Assembly: GCA_963970005.1 (NCBI GenBank)
Contig: CAXAMN010022707.1
Span: 670,259-734,258, forward strand
Reading direction: 5' to 3'
Source of the DNA: Durusdinium trenchii
Lineage: Eukaryota; Sar; Dinophyceae; Suessiales; Symbiodiniaceae
DNA: 64,000 nucleotides
In this document: positions 58,303 through 64,000 of the stretch, one piece after another
How the letters are laid out: each line of letters begins with the position of its first letter
Position numbering within the stretch: the stretch's first letter is position 1
The notes under the pieces: generated by a model
Databases searched by the model: none
What the model saw: the letters and a program-made list of their open reading frames with translations, nothing else
Told to the model about the DNA's origin: nothing
Translations under genes and position numbers: made by a program

Positions 58303-60716
58303 TTTTCCGAACAAGGAAGAGTTGTATAGGAGTCACGCCGGACCACGATCTTCCGAGGACAAACCCTGTCCATTCAATTTTGGCTGTGCAGGCCATGAGA
58401 ATTTACTTCTCAGTTAGTGCTTAACAGGTGCCAACAGAGTTGGCCTTAGAGGGGTGCAATTTCCAGGGGTGGTTGACATATATTATATTGCATCAGAACC
58501 AACTTGGATCATGCAGGCTTTGTCATTGTCCATTGCCACAGATGCATTCTGTTTCTTTTCGGTGTTTCTTCATCTATGCGAGCCACCCCAGTCCTCTTCA
58601 CAGGTGCAGACTGCCAAAAAGGTTGCAACGTCTGTTTCCCTATTCCCTGTGAGGAGGCAACACGGCTCAATCACTTGCTGTGTTCAGGGAGGAAAAGATC
58701 CACGTGTTCTATCCATTTTCGAGGAAACGTGTGTCGTGGTTCTTTCTATGCGTGGTCATGACCGGTCTTGTTTGGTCCCAGGTGCTTGGTCGTGAGATCT
58801 CTCTTTTCGCCGCGACGGAGCGACGTGAGGAGCGACGGGAGCAGCTGAGCAGTGGAGCAGTGGAGACAGGTTGGAGCAGCTGAGCCGCCTCTCGCTTGCT
58901 TTATATATTTTGGTGTGTATACACCTTCCAGTCACCGGTTGCCCTATGGCCTTCTTTGCAGAGTGCTGGGCACCCCGATTTTTTTGCTCGGCATGGACCA
59001 GGTTCAAGTCATTGTGATGAAGTTCTTTTTCAAAGCTTTTGTTTGGCACTTCCCGTGGGGATCCTGACTAGCTATGCCGAGGCGACCTGCTTGGGAATCC
59101 AGTCGCCCATCTGTGTTTCACCTTGCCTGGAAGGCCGATGAAGGGAAATAGCCGATCTGAGAGCTCATTGGGGGAATTTAAGCAAAAGATTTGAACACTT
59201 CCATGTGCATAGCAAGACATGTGGCAGGCCTGAGCTCTTGGCTAGAGGGGTGATTGATGAGTGGCGAGACGCAAGATTTGCTTTAGTGTAGCTTTAGACA
59301 GCGTGCTGATTTGTAGTAGCGTCCGGGAAGGCATTCTTAAAATTCAGAGGGTTAGTTAAGTGACACTGGGGATTACATGCCAACATGCAGTCATTTCCCG
59401 TCTGTCATGCTGAAATCTATATCAACACGACATGACGGGATCCTGGAATCTTCGACACAAATCGCCCACCCTCTCAGCGAACACTCCGAACACTCCGGAA
59501 TCGAAGGCTTCCTTTTGGCGTCCCCACTGAGCTGATCATGCTGTTCAGCCATGCACACAGCATGTTTCCAGGCGGAAACGGGTCTGGGAGCTTCAATGGC
59601 TGTTGTACTTCATTTGTACCTTGATATTCGATGAATTCTGGATGTGACGGGCCCTCTTGAATCGAGTTTTCGCAGCACAACGAAGCAGCGAGCCAGATCT
59701 GTAGACTACCGATCGATCGCCACGAGTTCGGTGGATCAACAGCCCTTCCGCGAAGTCCCCTTCCACTCTCCTGAGTTCCACCGGAGTTCCTCCACTCTCC
59801 GGTGGAGAGTTTCGTGGCCCACTGAGGCCCACTGTTTGATCGGCCACTCTTCGGCCACTGGACGTTTCCAACTCTCTCATCCACTCGAAGACAGTTACAG
59901 CCACTCTCCTCTCATACAGCCAACTCAACTCTCTCTCATCCTGTTTCCAACAGCCTTTCTCTTTCATCCCACTTTCACGCCCCGGCCACAGCCACGCCGT
60001 CAGCCCGATGCGATCGCCGAAACGGGCGAGCCGAGGTAAGCCGGAGGCACCGGGAGGCGAAACGGGCCGTTTCGCGGGCCGTGGAGGGTGGAGGTGTCTG
60101 TGTCAGGCACACCAATGCCAGGGGGGACTATTCGGAAAAGGAGTTGGGAAAGAGTGAGTGACTACAGAACTAGTGAACTAGAGTTGGGTAGTGTAGGGAG
60201 TTGAAACAAGGAGGCTGACGGCGGAGATTGAGGGTCACTTTGGATGAGGAAGTGGGAGAACACATGGAGTGGGTATGATGTATCTACAAAAGTCACTAGT
60301 CTGTCACACAGCACAGTCATTGTTGTCAAAAATTCCTCGGAGTGGTTGACCAAGTAGCGCTTTGTTTTCGCGCATTTGCGGCAAACAGACTTAGAGCAGC
60401 TACGATGATTGTCTTGATCTGACGCCACAGAGCGGCTGTAAGATTCCGGCGAAGGCCCGGCTTCGGAGATCCCGGCAGCGCGAAAGGTTCCTGCGATGGT
60501 CGCAATGAACATTGAAAGGCGCACTGATTGGGCTGCCTTTTTTTTTGGGGAGTCACTGGGAACTGCGCCCATGGAAAAGTGATATAACTTTTCCACAGAT
60601 GTTAATGGGGTGATTCCACAGATGATCTATGGTATAGTAGTTGGTATAGTATACTGGTCCGCGATGTTTTTCCAAGTATCAGGGGGTGATTCCCTCTAAT
60701 TCTCCTAGTAGAGCGC
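58303..60716. other. no gene confidently recognised
   Basis: An open frame at 59644-60039 is Ser/His/Pro-rich with no motif and overlaps repeated CCACTCTCC sequence, so I do not call it. The remainder has no feature. Confidence 0.4.
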
Positions 60717-60736
60717 AGAGAGAGAGAGAGAGAGAG
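60717..60736. repeat. GA microsatellite
   Basis: GAGAGAGAGAGAGAGAG run. Confidence 0.95.
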
Positions 60737-61240
60737 TCTGTGTGAATCTCTTCGACGTTCGCAGCGATCGAAGGCTCCGTATATGGTTGTTTGATCTGAA
60801 TTTTGGTTGGGAATGAGGGGTGTTCAGGTGTTCACCTTCGAAGGTTGAAGGTTTGGAAGGCAAGCATCAATCAGCTCTCAACATCGATGCAGAGGAAGCT
60901 GAGCTGAAGCTGTAGCAGTGGCTCTTTGCTGCCAAAGAAGCAGAGAAAGCAGACGTGCCGATGGAAAGAGTGAGAGTACGTTCTTTTTTTCTTGCAGACC
61001 AATCCAGGTAACAGGTAAAGTTGGGGTCAATGAATTTTTGGATATCGATTTGGAGACTGGCATGACTCTTGGACACGTTCTTGTGCTTTTCTTCGGATTC
61101 CTGCCGTGCGTTTCTGTCTGAAGAGTGCGTTTCGCTTTTGACCCACCTGGTTTCTTATGCAGAAGGCTCCGTGGATTCTCATGTGCTGAGTTTGTCAGTC
61201 TCTAGACGTTTCTCGGTTCGCAGTCCGAGTTGGAGTAGAC
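60737..61240. other. no gene recognised
   Basis: No motif found in either strand. Confidence 0.4.
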
Positions 61241-61244
61241 TAAG

Positions 61245-61360
61245 GCCTGCAAAACGCAGGGGTAGGAGCAAGGATGCTACGTTCGGGGCTCCTGGCATCG
61301 CTACTAGGAACCAGGACGCTACGTTCGGGGCTCCTGGCCTTACTACTAGTAACAAGAAGC
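61245..61360 (+). repeat. tandem repeat, dispersed unit
   Basis: Two copies of a unit of 48 bases: AGGAYGCTACGTTCGGGGCT, CCTGGC, then ACTACTAG. It is related to the degenerate units near 3343-3415, so the sequence is dispersed in this genome. Confidence 0.8.
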
Positions 61361-61961
61361 TATTAGACACAAGCGGTTGTTTCTTGGATGCGGTGGTGTC
61401 CTTGAAAATTCCCGGGTCGACTGACGGAGCGTATTTGGAACACAGATCACAGATGCTGCTGGTTTGTGTTTGTATCCAAACAGACCTGAATGGAGCGAGC
61501 TCTTGGAGAGTTGGAGAAGTGTCATTCCTTCGAAGTATGGTAAACTACTGGTAAGTGTTTAGGCTTGAAATAATCAACCCATTATATTTTGACCTTTGAG
61601 CACAGTTTCTTCTTCTTCGCTTGTGAAAGAAGGACCTGATTGGCAGAATTGCGGAGGTAAGAAGTATATGCATCAATGATGCTTCCTATTGCTCTTCTCA
61701 CACTTGACAAAGATCTTGTTCTAGACGAGTTCTTATAAGCCGGTGCTGCCAGGCAGGGCAGGAGCACACTACAACTTATACAAGTACTTATTGCATCTTT
61801 TTGCCTCGTGTGCAGAATTGTATCAATAACTGCGCCAGATGAGTCTTCAAATGAGGCAGGCTTCCAAACCTCACTGTTCAACTTTGCCCGGGGCTTTCAA
61901 CTGACTTGAGCCATGCTGCAGCTACTTTATTTCAAGAAGTAGCGTTTTATTCGTCGAAGCT
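61361..61961. other. upstream region of the following ORF
   Basis: I see no gene. No promoter motif stands out; dinoflagellate promoters usually lack TATA boxes. Confidence 0.4.
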
Positions 61962-62867
61962 ATGCCACGCGTCTGGCGATCTCGAGGTTACCAGCCTCCC
62001 AGCACCAGCGGTGCAGTTTCTGCGCAGCAGCCAGATGGCGTGGCCCAATTCTTCCAAGCCTTAGGCACTCGAAATCTTCAAACCAAGACTGCCAGGCCTC
62101 CACCCCGGACCCCCTCTCGGTCGAAAGATGTAGCCACGGGACTTCGGGAGGGCAAGTTGACCTTCTACGGAGGAGTGCGGAGCAAAGTTCCTTCCTTCTA
62201 TCCCGTGGTGCACCGGTCCCCGCGGTATGAGACCTCCACTCTCTCTCACAAGTCGAACGAGCATGAGCAGCACGAGCGCGACGGCTCGGAGCAGCACGAC
62301 GGCTCGGGGCTCGGACGGACTGCGGGAGATGGGCGGTCGTTCTATATGCGGTCCAAGTTGCTTCAAGCTTCCGCGCCTTCGACGCCTTCCACGTTGACTT
62401 TCAAGAGGATGAGCTCAGCAAGCTCTCCAGTGGAGCAGCTTTCAAGCAGCGCTGTTTCTGCTGCAAGCCCCGCTCGCAGTGTTTCGGGGACCAGCTCGCA
62501 GCCGGAGGCTGATGAGGTGGATAGGGTGATCGAAGGCGAAGAGGAGCTCTTGCAGACAGCAGCTCTTGACAGCGATCAGTCCGTGCCTTGTTCCTCGATC
62601 GAGAACCAGAATCAGCCGGTCGAGGCGTTAGAGACATCGCAGCAGACGTCGCAGCAGACGTGGTTGCGGCTCAGTGGTGCAAAGCGATGGGCGGACAGTT
62701 TGGAGGATCCGGATGAGGAGCAGTTCTGCGGACTTGCGAACTGGTCAGAGTCTCAGAGAGGGTTTCAACAGGGTGTTTCCAAGAGTCGTATGACAGCATG
62801 TTTGACAAAGCTATCCTCCTTTTTTTCACCAAAATTTGGGAAGAGGGAGTGCTTTTGCTATAAGTGA
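61962..62867 (+). CDS. unrecognised protein, mostly disordered
   Basis: The ATG at 61962 (MPRVWRSRGYQPPSTSG) gives 301 residues to a TGA. The composition is rich in Ser, Gln, Pro and Arg; there are no long hydrophobic stretches. KLTFYGGVRSKVPSFYPVVH and KRWADSLEDPDEEQFCGL are the only segments with regular composition. A QQTSQQTW repeat occurs near residue 225. The protein looks intrinsically disordered. The last 40 residues may be intron read-through. No family recognised, so function is not assigned. Confidence 0.5.
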   Translation: MPRVWRSRGYQPPSTSGAVSAQQPDGVAQFFQALGTRNLQTKTARPPPRTPSRSKDVATGLREGKLTFYGGVRSKVPSFYPVVHRSPRYETSTLSHKSNEHEQHERDGSEQHDGSGLGRTAGDGRSFYMRSKLLQASAPSTPSTLTFKRMSSASSPVEQLSSSAVSAASPARSVSGTSSQPEADEVDRVIEGEEELLQTAALDSDQSVPCSSIENQNQPVEALETSQQTSQQTWLRLSGAKRWADSLEDPDEEQFCGLANWSESQRGFQQGVSKSRMTACLTKLSSFFSPKFGKRECFCYK

Positions 62868-64000
62868 CTCTTAAAATTAGATCTTATTAAAGGAGACACT
62901 GCCACTAAAGAAGAGTTGCCCCATGTACTCGGTAGATAAAAGAAACATGTCGACGCAGAGGCCGCAGAAGAAGCAAGAAGAAGACAAGGCTTGCCCAGTG
63001 CTGTTTGCTCTTACTGGAAGTATTGGAAGTTGCATTCTGAGCAACTGATTTGGGTCTTGCCACTGGGTTACTCACTCAACATTCCCTGGTGCAGATGGAG
63101 TGGGGACTTTCCAGCTCAAACTTTCCTGCTGTCATGATGACTGGCCACACTCTTCATTCCTTGATTGGACACTAATAACCAGCCAACACACAATGGGAAC
63201 CAGGTGGTATTTGGACATGTCCTCTTCTTGCGCACTGATGTGGGTTGCAAGATTTTCACTCCAGGTGACCGGCGTCAGCTTTGAGCAGACTCCAGTTTGG
63301 AGGCGAGCCACCCTGGGTTGGTTTTGCCGGCGACCAAAATCCCCTCTGCACGGAGTTGGACGCCGCCATGTCCCGGACAATAGCCATCCGTTTCTGTCAA
63401 TTCATCCCTACAAGTCCAGTCTGACCCAGTAAAACCTGGTCCTTTACCTTCGTTTTCTGGTGCTTTTGTATGACCAACTGAAGAGTAACAGGTCGAAGGA
63501 CTTGGGCATGGCTTTCCTTCTGGCCATCCCTCTGAGTCTCGACTCGACGGCCTTTTTCGGTCAATCCAGAGACCCCGAGGTGGGGACCTCGCGGGGTGGG
63601 AAGTAGACGGACAGAACTGCAACCCCCCCTCGCCATGCGTACATGGGTAGGCGGGTCTCCAACCAGCTTCGGTGATTTAGACAGGCTCCATTGTCCTTCT
63701 TCAGGTGGGGGGTCGAACTGGGGGGGTTCTCCAATACCCTTCATACCCACCCACATGTGTAGTCTTTTTTTTAATGCGCTTTTTCATGGTGTGGGGCCAA
63801 CACTTCGGCCGTGGTTTCCAGCCAGATTTCGGACGGTCAAGTGGGCCCCAACGATAGCGATGTCCGAAACAGCAGCATTCCAAGTACCTGGACTCGACTT
63901 CAAGTACCGAAAATGGGACATGACCCCATGAAAACAGGTACGACTGAGTCCCCATTTTCCGAGGTACGAACTGAGACTCCAAGTACTGTTTACTTCATTT
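62868..64000. other. no gene recognised
   Basis: Both strands have only short open frames without motifs. Simple-sequence content is low. Confidence 0.45.

Noticed and set aside
59644-60039. 131-residue Ser/His/Pro-rich frame
   Set aside because: It overlaps repeated CCACTCTCC sequence and has no homologous copy or motif.

Overview
The window looks like nuclear DNA of a dinoflagellate, most likely a symbiotic Symbiodiniaceae-type species. The reasons are: genes split into short coding blocks separated by non-coding DNA; nearly all recognisable genes on one strand; very many micro- and minisatellites; a 12-base match to the 3' end of the dinoflagellate spliced leader just upstream of a retroelement; retroelements and transposons making up about half of the sequence; and a PsbP-family protein, which points to a photosynthetic eukaryote. 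The assignment is inference, and no taxon marker gene is present. Exon limits are approximate because dinoflagellate introns often use GC or GA donors.

Layout. 0-3.6 kb: low-complexity and unrecognised DNA. 3.6-5.3 kb: first exons of a membrane protein with a TIR-like domain (copy 1). 5.3-15.9 kb: a tyrosine-recombinase (YR) retroelement whose ORFs encode a zinc-binding protein, a YR joined to a CCCH finger and a protein-phosphatase domain, a Gag-like protein, a methyltransferase-like protein with a DUF4326-like domain, and a reverse transcriptase/RNase H. A 1,049-bp CACTA-type non-autonomous transposon sits inside it. 15.92-31.67 kb: a second mobile element of 15.7 kb with 36-bp terminal inverted repeats, a transposase in two blocks, and at least seven further ORFs of unknown role. 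31.67-32.18 kb: last exons of TIR-like copy 1. 34.9-38.3 kb: TIR-like copy 2, a tandem duplicate without either large insertion. 39.3-42.1 kb: a 5'-truncated LINE set between TACA-type microsatellites. 48.5-52.5 kb: exons of an ankyrin-repeat, TRP-like cation channel. 54.5-55.6 kb: a PsbP-domain gene. 57.0-58.3 kb: the 3' exon of a ZIP-family zinc transporter next to a 10-N gap. 62-62.9 kb: an unrecognised disordered protein.

The most unusual signal is a family of small RNA-type hairpins spread through the YR retroelement, from its 5' leader through the ORFs to the 3' region. Each has a 5-11 bp stem, often with G-U pairs, closed by a five-base loop of consensus AGNRA. All are in the sense orientation, and two lie at ORF starts. 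They look like a cis-acting RNA signal of the element. Second in interest: copy 2 of the TIR-like gene gives an empty-site reference showing how copy 1 was split by two successive insertions, and the CACTA element has a clean 2-bp target duplication whose removal restores a YR-to-phosphatase reading frame.
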